Assembly (NCBI GenBank): GCA_964468345.1
Contig: CAYXVZ010000001.1
Location: 62,001-126,000, forward strand
DNA: 64,000 bases
Direction: 5' to 3'
DNA from: DALYLB01 sp964468345
Lineage (GTDB): Bacteria; Acidobacteriota; Blastocatellia; RBC074
How positions within the stretch are numbered: the stretch's first letter is position 1; every line of letters starts with the position of its first letter. This document shows, piece after piece, positions 40,001 through 48,335 of the stretch. Below the pieces are notes generated by a model, which saw only the letters and a list, made by a program, of their open reading frames with translations, was not told the origin of the DNA and made no database searches. The position numbers and the translations under genes were made by a program.

Positions 40001-40660
40001 TCGGATCGCCCGCATCGTTTCACGATCTCGGGCGTGTGGGAACTGCCGTTCGGCAAAGGGCGCGCCTTCCTGGGCAATTCCAACCGGCTGGCAGATATCT
40101 TCATCGGCGGATGGCAACTCGCTGGAATGTACATTTTCAATTCCGGCCGCCCGTGGCAATTGCCCGGCAACGTGGACATCGCCGATCCGGATTACTGGAA
40201 AGTCGAACGCAAGCGTTTTGTGAACGGCGCGGAATGGATTCAGGGCGTTCGTCCCTGCACGGCGCAATACGTTCGCAATTCGGATGGAACGCTCCAGCGG
40301 GATGCCGCCGGCAAGCTGCTCACGACCTGGGTGGTCAATCCGAACAACAGTTGCACGACGCCGGCCTTCATCATTCGCGAACCCTATACCACACGCGCGG
40401 TCATGATTCGCGACGATCGCGTTCGGCGGCCGAGCTTTGAACAGTTCGACCTGAACCTTTCAAAGACCTTCCGCATTACCGAAAAACTCCGCTTCCAATT
40501 CCGCGGCGAGGCGTACAACGTCTTCAATACGCCAATGTACGACGAGCGGGCATTCGGTACGGATCCGACCAACGCAGAGTTCGGCGCGATCAACAAGAAT
40601 AACGTTCGCCAATCGAACTTCCCGCGTTTCTGGCAGCTTGGATTCAAATTGCTGTTCTAA
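37019..40660 (+). CDS. TonB-dependent receptor, Oar-like, second copy
   Basis: 1213 residues with a conventional signal peptide (LLLVSICLSLLSVLVLGQ), a carboxypeptidase-regulatory-like domain (GRVTDPNGASIPNANITVRN, ~28-108), plug motifs (LPLNARNPFMLATLTPG; DGAPNN; SYDAQYGRTAGGVV), and a very large barrel with a terminal aromatic residue (GFKLLF). AGGAG precedes the ATG. It is not a close copy of the receptor at 13821-17090 and probably imports a different ligand. No TonB-ExbBD genes or adjacent substrate-specific hydrolase are visible beyond the exported protein upstream. Confidence 0.94.
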   Translation: MNKHLLLVSICLSLLSVLVLGQEFRATVSGRVTDPNGASIPNANITVRNNATNETAAAVSSSEGNFTVPFLKPGTYTITIEATGFKKLVRDKQELQVGQTATINIVLEVGATSETVTITADIPLLEETKADRGNVIENKRIVELPLNARNPFMLATLTPGITFNGPAIYQRPFDNGAIADWSINGGLNRSNEFLLDGAPNNSIQGGNNIAYVPPVDAVGEFKIITNSYDAQYGRTAGGVVNVQIKSGGNQFHGSLYEFYRRNWLDSNYLFSNFRNLPAGRFRRADGTLEKAEHFLDQYGGVISGPVWIPKVYNGKDKTFFLFNYEGYREGTPNPQVITVPTDAMRAGDFSQYRDVQGRLITIFDPATGRDVNGTWVRDPFPNNIIPANRISPIARKLLDLYPKPNTVTPGGDPWRNNFADIPNIANDKFKNWIFKIDQNISEKDKVFFRYGYNNRAEIRWTNGITQGPAQDGQLPLNRVNYTGVADWVRTFNNTTVFNLRVSGNRYIEEARFQDGLGYDASQLGFPSGLIGQLPIKMFPRFEFTDFIQLGRGSFGREVTNVYSVQPNLSLVKGSHSIRFGIDIRLQQYARQAAGNAGLRLTFGRTFTQREFNRADPLSGSSIADLLLGSPNGGNIDNNVFPIYMAKYYAPWIQDDWKITRKLTLNFGFRWDANLPGIERYNRLNYDFDTATINPANNRIDRTKLINGNSILGGLGFVTAGRAAVNSDWDNFQPRIGFAYSINEKTVLRGGYGRYYVNPVGAPGYPTNGFSIQTPFISSLDSNRTPVANSLANPFPTGVLRPAGSSLGAETFLGLGFAYSNPAFVVPKVDNYSLGIQRQLPWNIAAEVSYVGSRTYDAQSQFNGINEPTLAFRNTCDATKGGNRNICDQLLPNPFQGVAGFGGARFTSASLSRYELSRPFPQFGGISELERNEGKVWYNSFQVLVNKRLTRGLSVNSTYTFSKTIEEAIQQPGQQDNTASYIDDVARIKNRSLAFSDRPHRFTISGVWELPFGKGRAFLGNSNRLADIFIGGWQLAGMYIFNSGRPWQLPGNVDIADPDYWKVERKRFVNGAEWIQGVRPCTAQYVRNSDGTLQRDAAGKLLTTWVVNPNNSCTTPAFIIREPYTTRAVMIRDDRVRRPSFEQFDLNLSKTFRITEKLRFQFRGEAYNVFNTPMYDERAFGTDPTNAEFGAINKNNVRQSNFPRFWQLGFKLLF

Positions 40661-40676
40661 GCGGCCCTCTTAAACA

Positions 40677-40750
40677 CACGCCTCCAGGGATCGAAATTGA
40701 AGATCGAGATCGCGTTTCTTCTCTCTCTTCATCACGTCCCTGGAGGCGTG
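40677..40750 (+). repeat. 14-bp inverted repeat between receptor and Rsm22 genes
   Basis: Perfect arms CACGCCTCCAGGGA (40677-40690) and its complement (40737-40750) with a 46-nt loop, 16 bp after the receptor stop. The loop also contains a purine/pyrimidine partner (GAAGATCGAGATCG and a CTCTCTC tract). It resembles the word hairpins of the window but is shorter. Confidence 0.7.
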
Positions 40751-40772
40751 AATTGAAACTCCCCTTCCCATC

Positions 40773-41732
40773 ATGGCCATCCCGCACTCGCTTCGCCTCG
40801 CGATTGATCAAAAGCTCGCCGGCATTCCCCTCAGGCACCTGGCGACAGCCGCAGCGGAACTCACTGAGAGATACCAAGGCACAATTCCTGCACGCACCCG
40901 GCACATATCGAGCGAGATACACCGGGTGGCTTACCTGGCAGTGCGACTGCCAGCAACATATGCGGTCGCGCAGGCGGTGCTAGCCGAAGCGCGTCGCCTG
41001 ATGCCGGACTCCTCCCCTTCGAGCCTGTTGGATCTCGGCGCGGGACCGGGAACAATTGGTTGGGCCGCGACTCATGAATTTGAGAGCCTGACACAAATTA
41101 CACAGATCGAAGCCGATATGGAGCTGATGGAAATGGGAAAATCGCTCGCGGCCTGTGCGCCTGCCGAGTTGTGCAATGCAAACTGGAGGATCGGTGACAT
41201 TCGCACATTCAAGGAGTTTCCGATAAGCGACCTGATCTGTTGTTCATATGCGCTGAACGAAATCCCCGATGCCCGCGCCATCATCGATCGCGCTTGGCAG
41301 GCGACCCGCCAGGCGCTCGTGATTATCGAACCGGGAACAGTGAAGGGTTTTGAGTTGATACGAGCATTACGCGCGGAACTGATCCGACTGGGCGCGAATA
41401 TTCTAGCTCCCTGCCCGCATCAAGATCCTTGTCCAATGGAGGGGAGTGACTGGTGTCACTTTTCGGTCCGAGTCGAGCGAAGCGCGTTGCACAGGCAAAT
41501 CAAGGCGGGACGGCTGGGCTATGAAGATGAAAAGTATTCTTATCTCATCGCTGCCAGGGCTCCCTTCCCCTCAGCCGCTGCTCGCATTCTTCGCCATCCC
41601 GAAAAGCATTCGGGTTTTATTCGTTTGGATTTATGTGGAAAAGAAGAGCGGAAAACGATCACCGTCACGCGCAGCGATAAGGAGAACTGGAAGAAGGCTC
41701 GAAAAAAAGAATGGGGAGACTCGTGGGAATAG
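40773..41732 (+). CDS. Rsm22 family small-ribosomal-subunit methyltransferase-like protein
   Basis: 319 residues. The methyltransferase SAM motif is LLDLGAGPGTIGWAA. The C-terminal part carries the cysteine-rich APCPHQDPCPMEGSDWCHF, then FSVRVERSALHRQIK and LGYEDEKYSYL, all hallmarks of the Rsm22/METTL17 family, whose cysteines can hold an iron-sulfur cluster. It acts on or associates with the small ribosomal subunit. It is cytoplasmic, full length, and convergent with purA. Confidence 0.88.
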   Translation: MAIPHSLRLAIDQKLAGIPLRHLATAAAELTERYQGTIPARTRHISSEIHRVAYLAVRLPATYAVAQAVLAEARRLMPDSSPSSLLDLGAGPGTIGWAATHEFESLTQITQIEADMELMEMGKSLAACAPAELCNANWRIGDIRTFKEFPISDLICCSYALNEIPDARAIIDRAWQATRQALVIIEPGTVKGFELIRALRAELIRLGANILAPCPHQDPCPMEGSDWCHFSVRVERSALHRQIKAGRLGYEDEKYSYLIAARAPFPSAAARILRHPEKHSGFIRLDLCGKEERKTITVTRSDKENWKKARKKEWGDSWE

Positions 41733-41735
41733 CGG

Positions 41736-41765
41736 GAGTATCGCCCCCTTTCAGGCGCGATACTC
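41736..41765. terminator. Bidirectional hairpin between Rsm22 and purA genes
   Basis: 9-bp arms GAGTATCGC and GCGATACTC (41736-41744, 41757-41765) separated by 12 nt, lying exactly between the stops of convergent genes (41732 and 41766). T-rich sequence (TTATT) follows on the plus strand. Confidence 0.75.
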
Positions 41766-43088
41766 TTATTCGCTTAAATCGATGCCGCAGGCATTCAGCA
41801 CATCTCGCGCGAGAATCGTTTCGTTGCGTTCGGCGCCGGTCGAGATAAATGCAAAGGGCGCGCCCGACAATTCGGAGAGGCGATTGACATATTTTTGCGC
41901 ACGTTCCGGCAGATCTTCAAACTTCGAGATGCCCACGGTCTTCTGATTCCAGCCAGGCATGCTTTCATACACAGGCTCGGCCTCCGCCATCCGATTTGCG
42001 TCATATGGAACCTGATCGGTTTCCTTTCCGTCAATGCGATAGCCGGTGCAGATTTTGATCTCGTCGAGATCATCGAGAACATCGAGTTTTGTCAGCGCCA
42101 GCGCATGCAGCCCATTCACCATCACGGCATACCTTGCAACGACGGCATCGAACCAACCCGTTCGGCGCGGTCGCCCGGTCGACGCGCCATATTCGCCGCC
42201 GCGCGCGCGAATGTGCTCGCCAAGCGCATCATTTAATTCCGTCGGGAACGGTCCTCCGCCGACTCGGGTCGTATAAGCCTTGATCACGCCGATAATGCAG
42301 CCAACCAAAGAGGGCGGAATGCCGGCGCCTGTGCAGGCACCGCCGACCGACGAATTCGAAGAGGTTACAAACGGATAGGTGCCGTGATCGATATCGAGCA
42401 TTGTGGCCTGGGCGCCTTCCAGCAAGAGGCGCTTTCCATTTCGCGCGGCCCGATTCAAATAATAAGTCGTGTCGCAAATGTGCGGTGAAAGCTGTTCGCA
42501 CCAGAACTGTCCGTCTTCGATGACCTTTTTCTGGTCGATCAAATCGCCGCCGAGCATGGCAATCAGCCGGTTGGCCTGTTTGACCGAAAGAGAAAGTTTT
42601 TCAGAAAGGGTGGCTGGATCGGTCAGATCCCCCGCTCGCAAACCGCGACGCGCCATTTTGTCTTCATAGGCGGGGCCGATGCCGCGCATCGTGGTGCCGA
42701 CGGCATTACCGCCGCGAGATGCCTCGATAGCGCGATCGAGGGCAACGTGATAGGGCAGAATCAGATGGGCCCGGTTACTGACCAGCAGGTTCTGATGGTT
42801 GACTTCAATGCCCTGCGCGGCGAGCCCGTCGATTTCCTCGAGCAATGCCCGCGGATCGACGACAACGCCATTTCCGATTACGCAGGTTTTGCCAGAATGC
42901 GTGATTCCCGACGGTATGAGGTGAAGCACAAATTTCTGGTCAATGCCCTCGCGCCGGATAATGACCGTATGCCCTGCGTTATGACCGCCCTGATACCGCA
43001 CAACAAGGTCAAAATGCGGGGCGATCAGATCGACGATCTTTCCTTTGCCTTCATCTCCCCATTGTGCGCCGATGATTGCGAGATTCAT
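41766..43088 (-). CDS. purA: Adenylosuccinate synthetase
   Basis: 440 residues from the ATG at 43088; an upstream in-frame ATG at 43142 adds an unconserved leader. The GTP/IMP signature GAQWGDEGKGKIVD and the GHNAGHTV motif are intact, as are GIGPAYEDK and TSSNSSVGGA. Converts IMP and aspartate, with GTP, to adenylosuccinate in AMP synthesis. Cytoplasmic homodimer of normal length. It precedes no other purine genes here; trxB lies 109 bp upstream on the same strand. Confidence 0.97.
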   Translation of the reverse strand: MNLAIIGAQWGDEGKGKIVDLIAPHFDLVVRYQGGHNAGHTVIIRREGIDQKFVLHLIPSGITHSGKTCVIGNGVVVDPRALLEEIDGLAAQGIEVNHQNLLVSNRAHLILPYHVALDRAIEASRGGNAVGTTMRGIGPAYEDKMARRGLRAGDLTDPATLSEKLSLSVKQANRLIAMLGGDLIDQKKVIEDGQFWCEQLSPHICDTTYYLNRAARNGKRLLLEGAQATMLDIDHGTYPFVTSSNSSVGGACTGAGIPPSLVGCIIGVIKAYTTRVGGGPFPTELNDALGEHIRARGGEYGASTGRPRRTGWFDAVVARYAVMVNGLHALALTKLDVLDDLDEIKICTGYRIDGKETDQVPYDANRMAEAEPVYESMPGWNQKTVGISKFEDLPERAQKYVNRLSELSGAPFAFISTGAERNETILARDVLNACGIDLSE

Positions 43089-43197
43089 ATGATTGCGGAT
43101 TGCGGATTGGTCGGAGCCACAGCAAACCTGAAAACGCATCAAGCGGGCTGCGCCTGTATAGAACTGGAATGATGCCGCGCCCTACATTCCTGCAATT

Positions 43198-44130
43198 CTA
43201 TTTCCTGCTTTCTATATATTTTTCGACGGAGACCGCGGCCTGCACGCCATCCGCGACCACATTAGCAAGTTGATAAATGGGTCGCACGCAAAGATCGCCT
43301 CCCGCAAAAAGCCCCGGGATCTTCGTTTCCATCAATTCATTGACGATGACGCGGCCGTCGGTATCAGTCTCCACCATTTCCCGGACAAGCTGCGAATTGG
43401 GCAACCAGCCAATGAAAACGAATACCGCCTGAACCGGAAACTCCTCAATGGAGTTGGTCTGCAGGTTGCGAACGCGCATCCCTTCGACGGCCTTTTCACC
43501 GTAAATTTCCTCGACCACGGTATTCCAAACCGGTTTGACCTTCGGGCTGTGCAGATACTCCTCGATCAAAATTTTCTGCGCGGTGAAATAGTCCCGGCGA
43601 TGAATCGAATAGATTTCCGACGCATACCGGATCATAAAACTGCCCTCTTCGACCGCGGAATTCCCTCCGCCGACAACGGCAATTGGAACATCCTTGAAAA
43701 ATGCGCCGTCGCAGGTTGCACAAACGCTTACGCCCTTGCCAAAGAGCTTGTCATATCCGGGGACCTCCAGTCGCCGCGGATGACGTCCCATGGCCAGAAT
43801 CACTGTTTTTGAGGTAACGCGTGTGCCATCGGAAAGAACAACCGTGAAGGTTTCATCCGGTTCCCGAACGATCTGCTCAGCGCCGTTCCCCTCGCGGACT
43901 TCCGCGCCAAAGCGTTTTGCGTGCTTCACGAAAGCCTGTGTGAATTCGTATCCGGAAATCCCATCCGCAAACCCGGGATAGTTGTCAATCGCGAAGGAGT
44001 TGACGATCTGACCGCCGAAGAACTGTTTTTCCACCACCAGGGTCCTGAGCAACGCTCGCCCTGTATACACTGCAGCCGCGAGACCGGTTGGCCCGCCGCC
44101 GATAATCACTACATCGTAATCTGTTGCCAT
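43198..44130 (-). CDS. trxB: Thioredoxin reductase
   Basis: 310 residues from the ATG at 44130; the frame is open further upstream through the hairpin at 44137-44244, which is not coding. FAD-binding GGGPTGLAAAVY, redox-active C-A-T-C, and the NADPH-binding GGGNSAVEEG are present, as are the C-terminal GDLCVR-type FAD motif. It reduces thioredoxin with NADPH. Its gene lies directly downstream of trxA, with the hairpin between them. Confidence 0.96.
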   Translation of the reverse strand: MATDYDVVIIGGGPTGLAAAVYTGRALLRTLVVEKQFFGGQIVNSFAIDNYPGFADGISGYEFTQAFVKHAKRFGAEVREGNGAEQIVREPDETFTVVLSDGTRVTSKTVILAMGRHPRRLEVPGYDKLFGKGVSVCATCDGAFFKDVPIAVVGGGNSAVEEGSFMIRYASEIYSIHRRDYFTAQKILIEEYLHSPKVKPVWNTVVEEIYGEKAVEGMRVRNLQTNSIEEFPVQAVFVFIGWLPNSQLVREMVETDTDGRVIVNELMETKIPGLFAGGDLCVRPIYQLANVVADGVQAAVSVEKYIESRK

Positions 44131-44136
44131 ACTGCT

Positions 44137-44244
44137 GAGTCCGGAGTCTGGAGTCCGGGGGTCCGGAGTCATCTCTCGGCCCCCCACTTGAAATTCATTG
44201 TGATAAAACGCCACGCGACTCCGGACTCCAGACTCCGGACCCCG
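44137..44244. repeat. Hairpin of GGAGTCC words between trxA and trxB
   Basis: Left arm 44137-44170 and right arm 44218-44244 share GAGTCCGGAGTCTGG and GTCCGGAGTC words in opposite orientation, with about 47 nt between. It begins 8 nt after the trxA stop on the minus strand and ends 7 nt before the trxB start codon, so any trxA-trxB mRNA must pass through it. Confidence 0.85.
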
Positions 44245-44252
44245 AACGCGTC

Positions 44253-44588
44253 TTATGCCAATTGTTTTTCGATCATCGCCGAGAGGGCCGCCTGCGCATT
44301 CGGGGGCACGCCGACATGGCTGTCGACCAACTGGCCGTTCTTAAAGAGCATCAGCGTGGGGATTCCCTTGATTCCATAGGTTGAGGGAATCTCTGCATTC
44401 TCATCAACGTTCACCTTGACGACTTTCGCCTTGCCCTGAAACTTTTCTGCAACCGTTTCGACCGTCGGCGCAATCATCCGGCACGGTCCGCACCAGGCCG
44501 CCCAGAAATCGACTAAAACAGGTTTATCGGAACCCAAGACCTCTGTGGCCCATGTTGCATCGGTCACTTCGGAAACAAATTGACTCAT
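44253..44588 (-). CDS. trxA: Thioredoxin
   Basis: 111 residues from the ATG at 44588, where GGGGAG lies 6 nt upstream; the in-frame ATG at 44636 is not preferred. Active site WCGPC in VDFWAAWCGPCRMIAP, cis-Pro in GIPTLMLF. Cytoplasmic general protein-disulfide reductant, recycled by the TrxB encoded next to it. Confidence 0.97.
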   Translation of the reverse strand: MSQFVSEVTDATWATEVLGSDKPVLVDFWAAWCGPCRMIAPTVETVAEKFQGKAKVVKVNVDENAEIPSTYGIKGIPTLMLFKNGQLVDSHVGVPPNAQAALSAMIEKQLA

Positions 44589-44678
44589 TTCTATCTCCCC
44601 AGAATAAAGTGGAACAGACCTTTGATCCGTTTCCACGATTTATGAAATAGCCCAGTATTCAGTCAGTCCCCGGTTTTC

Positions 44679-44711
44679 TATCCGGGTCTCGCCGGTCTTT
44701 GCCGGCTCAAC
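44679..44711 (-). terminator. Possible hairpins downstream of glgA
   Basis: On the minus strand two short GC stems (GCCGG/CCGGC and CCCGG/CCGGG) follow each other in the spacer after the glgA stop. They are weak and lack a T-run. Confidence 0.35.
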
Positions 44712-44750
44712 AGTATAGCAAAGGGATCTGTGTGATGGCACACAGACAAC

Positions 44751-46211
44751 TTATCGCCTACGGATGGAGATAATACGACGATAGGCATCCATGTAACTAT
44801 GCGCGGCGCGATCCCAGGAAAAGTCCTCCAACATCCCGTTATGCTGCACTTTACGCCATAGATTCTTATCATAATATGCCATCAGCGCTTCATACAGTTT
44901 CTCAAGAAGTCGTTCTGTCGAATACTCATAGAACTTGAAGCCATTCCCTCGGCCAGTCGTGGGCTCGAAATTTTGTATTGTATCATCCAGACCGCCAACC
45001 CCGCGAACCAAGGGGACGGTTCCGTATTTCAAACTATACATTTGATTTAGCCCGCAGGGTTCATAAGCGGAGGGCATTAAGAAGATGTCGGCGCCGGCTT
45101 CGACCTGGTGCGAGAGCGGGCCGCTAAAGCCGAAATACACGCCCACCCGCTGGGGAATGCTGTCGCGGACATGCTGAAAATAGCCTTCGAAACTATCGGC
45201 GCCGGAACCGAGCAGAATGAAATATGCGCCCGTCTCCATGATCTTCCAGATCGAATCCCGAATCAGGTCAATTCCCTTTTGATCGGTCAGCCGAGAAACG
45301 ATGGCGATGATCGGTTTTTCGAGATCGATCGGCAGATGATAACGTTCGAGCAGGTCGCGCTTGCAGGCCAGTTTGCCTTCCAGATTATTCATTGAATAGC
45401 GGGCCGACAAATGCGGATCGTTTTCGGGATTCCATTCGTTGTAATCGACGCCGTTGAGGATGCCGATCAAATCATTGCTGCGCGAACGCAGCAAGCCATC
45501 CATCCGATTTCCGAATTCCGGCGTTTGAATCTCACGCGCATAATTCGGCGATACCGTCGATAGGGCGGTGGAAAAGAACAGACCGGCCTTCATCGCATTG
45601 CCGGCATTGTGAAATTCCATCCCGTATTCGAAGACATCCCATCCAAAACCGAAGCGGGGCAGCAAATTCGGATCGAAGAATCCCTGATAGGCCAGATTGT
45701 GAATAGTAAAGAGCGTTGCCGTCCCGCTGAAAACTGGATCGGCTGCATATACACTGGCCAGATAGGCGGGAATGAATCCCGTTTGCCAGTCATTGCAGTG
45801 AATCAGATCCGGCGGCGGACCGATGCGCTTGGACAGTTCCAGGCAGGCCCTCGAGAAAAATGCAAACCGCTCAACATCAAAATCCCCCGAGCCATAGATA
45901 TAACCATGGCCGAAATACTCCTGATTATCGATAAAGTAAATGGGTACGCCATCCGGCCCCCAATCGCGCCAGACCGTGGCGTATTTCAGTCCGCCGGCAA
46001 AGGGCACTTGCAGATCACTGAAGATCACGTCGCCGGTCTCGTGCGCGACAACATCGCCATGGCGCTTTCCCAGGCCGGTATATCGAGGGGTGATAACCGA
46101 TACGTCGCACCCATTACGGCGAAGCGCAGCGGGCAAGGCGCCAGCCACATCTGCCAGGCCGCCCGTCTTTGAGTAGGGCGCAGTTTCGGAAGAGGCCAAA
46201 ATGACGCGCAT
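44751..46211 (-). CDS. glgA: Glycogen synthase (ADP-glucose type)
   Basis: 486 residues, GT5 family. The N-terminal sugar-nucleotide loop is SKTGGLADV (K15TGGL). The C-terminal Rossmann domain contains PIIAIVSRLTDQKG and PSAYEPCGLNQMYSLKYGTVP, the classic GT5 E-x7-E-like motif region. Transfers glucose from ADP-glucose to the non-reducing end of glycogen. GAGGATCAG precedes the ATG. No other glycogen genes are in view. It is upstream of trxA on the same strand. Confidence 0.96.
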   Translation of the reverse strand: MRVILASSETAPYSKTGGLADVAGALPAALRRNGCDVSVITPRYTGLGKRHGDVVAHETGDVIFSDLQVPFAGGLKYATVWRDWGPDGVPIYFIDNQEYFGHGYIYGSGDFDVERFAFFSRACLELSKRIGPPPDLIHCNDWQTGFIPAYLASVYAADPVFSGTATLFTIHNLAYQGFFDPNLLPRFGFGWDVFEYGMEFHNAGNAMKAGLFFSTALSTVSPNYAREIQTPEFGNRMDGLLRSRSNDLIGILNGVDYNEWNPENDPHLSARYSMNNLEGKLACKRDLLERYHLPIDLEKPIIAIVSRLTDQKGIDLIRDSIWKIMETGAYFILLGSGADSFEGYFQHVRDSIPQRVGVYFGFSGPLSHQVEAGADIFLMPSAYEPCGLNQMYSLKYGTVPLVRGVGGLDDTIQNFEPTTGRGNGFKFYEYSTERLLEKLYEALMAYYDKNLWRKVQHNGMLEDFSWDRAAHSYMDAYRRIISIRRR

Positions 46212-46403
46212 CTGATCCTCGGTCGGGAGCCTTTCTTTACTAATGAGATGATACGATTCGGATGCGAGATACTACGTGTGCGCCGGAAAGCTTGTCAACA
46301 GTGCGGGAAGATTGATAGCCTACGCTCGCCGCTCAGGCAGATCAATAATCAACATCGAGTATACAAAACCTCCCGGACGTTTCGGGAAACAGAGGAAAAT
46401 TTG

Positions 46404-48008
46404 ATGCTGCGACATTTCACCATTCTCGTTCTTTGCTTTGCCCTGCTTAGTCCCGCGCCGATCCTCGCGCAAAGCGCTTCCCCGGCAGCCAATCCGGATG
46501 CAGAAATTCAGGCCAAGATCCGCAAGGAAGGAATGGAAAATTCGCGCGTGATGAATACCCTGCATTATCTGTCGGACGTGTTCGGCCCGCGGCTGACCGG
46601 GTCGCCCAATCACGTGAATGCAGCGAAATGGGCTGTCAAGCAAATGACCGAATGGGGCTTCGACAACGGTCATCTCGAGCCCTGGGATTTTGGGCATGTC
46701 GGCTGGCTCAATGAACGCGCCACCGCACACGTGATTTCCCCTTATAAAGAGCCTTTGATTTGCGAAGTGCTGGCCTGGACGCCAGGAACAAACGGTACCG
46801 TCAGTTCGCAGGTGGTGTCCTTCATTCCGCCTGACCGGCCATCGCAGGATCAGTTGACCGCGTACTTTGGAAGCATGAAAGACAAAGTCCGCGGAAAGAT
46901 CGTTCTGGTGGGAAGACATATTCCGACGCCGGTTGTCATCAATCCGCCTCCGAAGCGAATCGACGATAAATCGCTGAAAGATCAGCTGTCCAATCCGGCC
47001 GCGCCCCCCTTTCGAGGCGGAAATCGTCCCCAGGTTCCGCAGCCGCAACCCGGGCAGTTGAATCCGCGGCAGGTTGCGGAACAGATCGACGCCTTTCTCG
47101 TCGAAAACAAGGCGCTTGTCCGCGTCAATGGCAGCGAGATGGAGCAGCGTCGCATCCGTGCTTTCAACAATCGGACCTTTGATCTCGCCAAAGCGGTTCC
47201 CACTGTCATTATCAGCAACGAAGACCATGGCCGCATTGCGCGAATCATGGCCGATGGAACACCCGTCGAACTCGAATTCAACATCGTCAATCAAACCTAT
47301 CCCGAGGGAAAGACTTCATACAACACCATTGCGGAAATTACAGGCACGGACAAAAAGGATGAGGTGATCATGCTGGGCGGTCACCTGGATTCCTGGCATG
47401 CCGCCACCGGCGCAACGGACAACGCTGTGGGATGCGCGACGATGATGGAAGCCGCCCGCATCCTGAAAGCCATCGGCGTCAAACCGCGCCGAACGATTCG
47501 CGTTGCGCTCTGGAGCGGTGAAGAACAGGGATTGCTGGGCTCGATTGCCTATGTCAAAGAGCATTTCGGTTCGGCTGAAAATCCGAAGCCGGAATTCGCC
47601 AAATTCGGAGGGTATTTCAACATCGACTCGGGCACGGGCCGCGCGCGCGCCATGAGCGTTTTCGGTCCCCCGGAGGCCGCCGATGTGCTGCGCCAGATTC
47701 TCGCGCCGTTTGAAGACCTCGGATTTTTCGGCGTGACCAATTCCGCCAGCCGTTTTCTTGGCGGCTCCGACAATACGTCCTTCTCTCAGGCCGGCCTTCC
47801 CGGAATCGGTGTCCGGCAGGATCCGATCGAGTATGGGAATGTCACCTGGCATACGAACCTCGATACCTATGAACGCATCATCGAAGATGATGTGAAAAAA
47901 TCAGCGATCGTGATTGCCGCAGCGGTCTATCACCTCGCCATGCGAGACGAGACGCTCCCCAGATTCAACAAAGAATCGTTGCCGCCGCTCCCGGCCGCCA
48001 CACCGTAA
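46404..48008 (+). CDS. Secreted M28 family zinc aminopeptidase
   Basis: 534 residues from the ATG at 46404 (GAGGAAAATTTG upstream, signal peptide LRHFTILVLCFALLSPAPILAQ); the frame to 46248 lacks a ribosome site. A protease-associated insert lies in the middle (~150-300). The M28 zinc ligands are evident in order: HLDSW (His), GATDNAVG (bridging Asp), SGEEQG (catalytic and metal Glu), YFNIDSG (Asp) and WHTNLDTYE (His). It acts as a periplasmic or extracellular aminopeptidase or dipeptidase. Confidence 0.93.
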   Translation: MLRHFTILVLCFALLSPAPILAQSASPAANPDAEIQAKIRKEGMENSRVMNTLHYLSDVFGPRLTGSPNHVNAAKWAVKQMTEWGFDNGHLEPWDFGHVGWLNERATAHVISPYKEPLICEVLAWTPGTNGTVSSQVVSFIPPDRPSQDQLTAYFGSMKDKVRGKIVLVGRHIPTPVVINPPPKRIDDKSLKDQLSNPAAPPFRGGNRPQVPQPQPGQLNPRQVAEQIDAFLVENKALVRVNGSEMEQRRIRAFNNRTFDLAKAVPTVIISNEDHGRIARIMADGTPVELEFNIVNQTYPEGKTSYNTIAEITGTDKKDEVIMLGGHLDSWHAATGATDNAVGCATMMEAARILKAIGVKPRRTIRVALWSGEEQGLLGSIAYVKEHFGSAENPKPEFAKFGGYFNIDSGTGRARAMSVFGPPEAADVLRQILAPFEDLGFFGVTNSASRFLGGSDNTSFSQAGLPGIGVRQDPIEYGNVTWHTNLDTYERIIEDDVKKSAIVIAAAVYHLAMRDETLPRFNKESLPPLPAATP

Positions 48009-48335
48009 TGTCTTCAAAAACGCTGATCGATGCGGAAGAACGGTTATCTTCTAAATGCAACGCCCCCGCTGAACGCCTACAGCTCCCTTCGCGCTGCGTT
48101 TAGGAGATCCGTTCTCTGCTGAAGTAATAAACCTGATATTGAATGAACGCTTTGAGGCACAGCCCCGGAGAATATCTGCCGGGAATGACCGCCTTACTTG
48201 ATTTATAGCCAAGCCTACTGCAAATTACCCACAGGCTTCGCCTGTCAGCTTCGATCGCCGCAGAAGATTTGAAACATCACGTATCTTTCAACGTTTGAAT
48301 AATCGTTCCAGTAATAACAATCGGAGGGTCATTTT
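48009..48335 (+). other. Intergenic region, imperfect hairpins
   Basis: 327 bp. An imperfect inverted repeat pairs 48037-48062 with 48093-48115, and a small stem ACAGGC/GCCTGT sits at 48231-48245. GGAGGG at 48323-48328 is the ribosome site of the first adaptor gene. No convincing promoter pair, ORF or RNA gene was found. Confidence 0.5.

Noticed and set aside
38579..40267. 562-codon open frame antisense to the second receptor
   Set aside because: Arg/Ile/Ala-rich low-information translation typical of antisense frames; the receptor frame is unmistakable.
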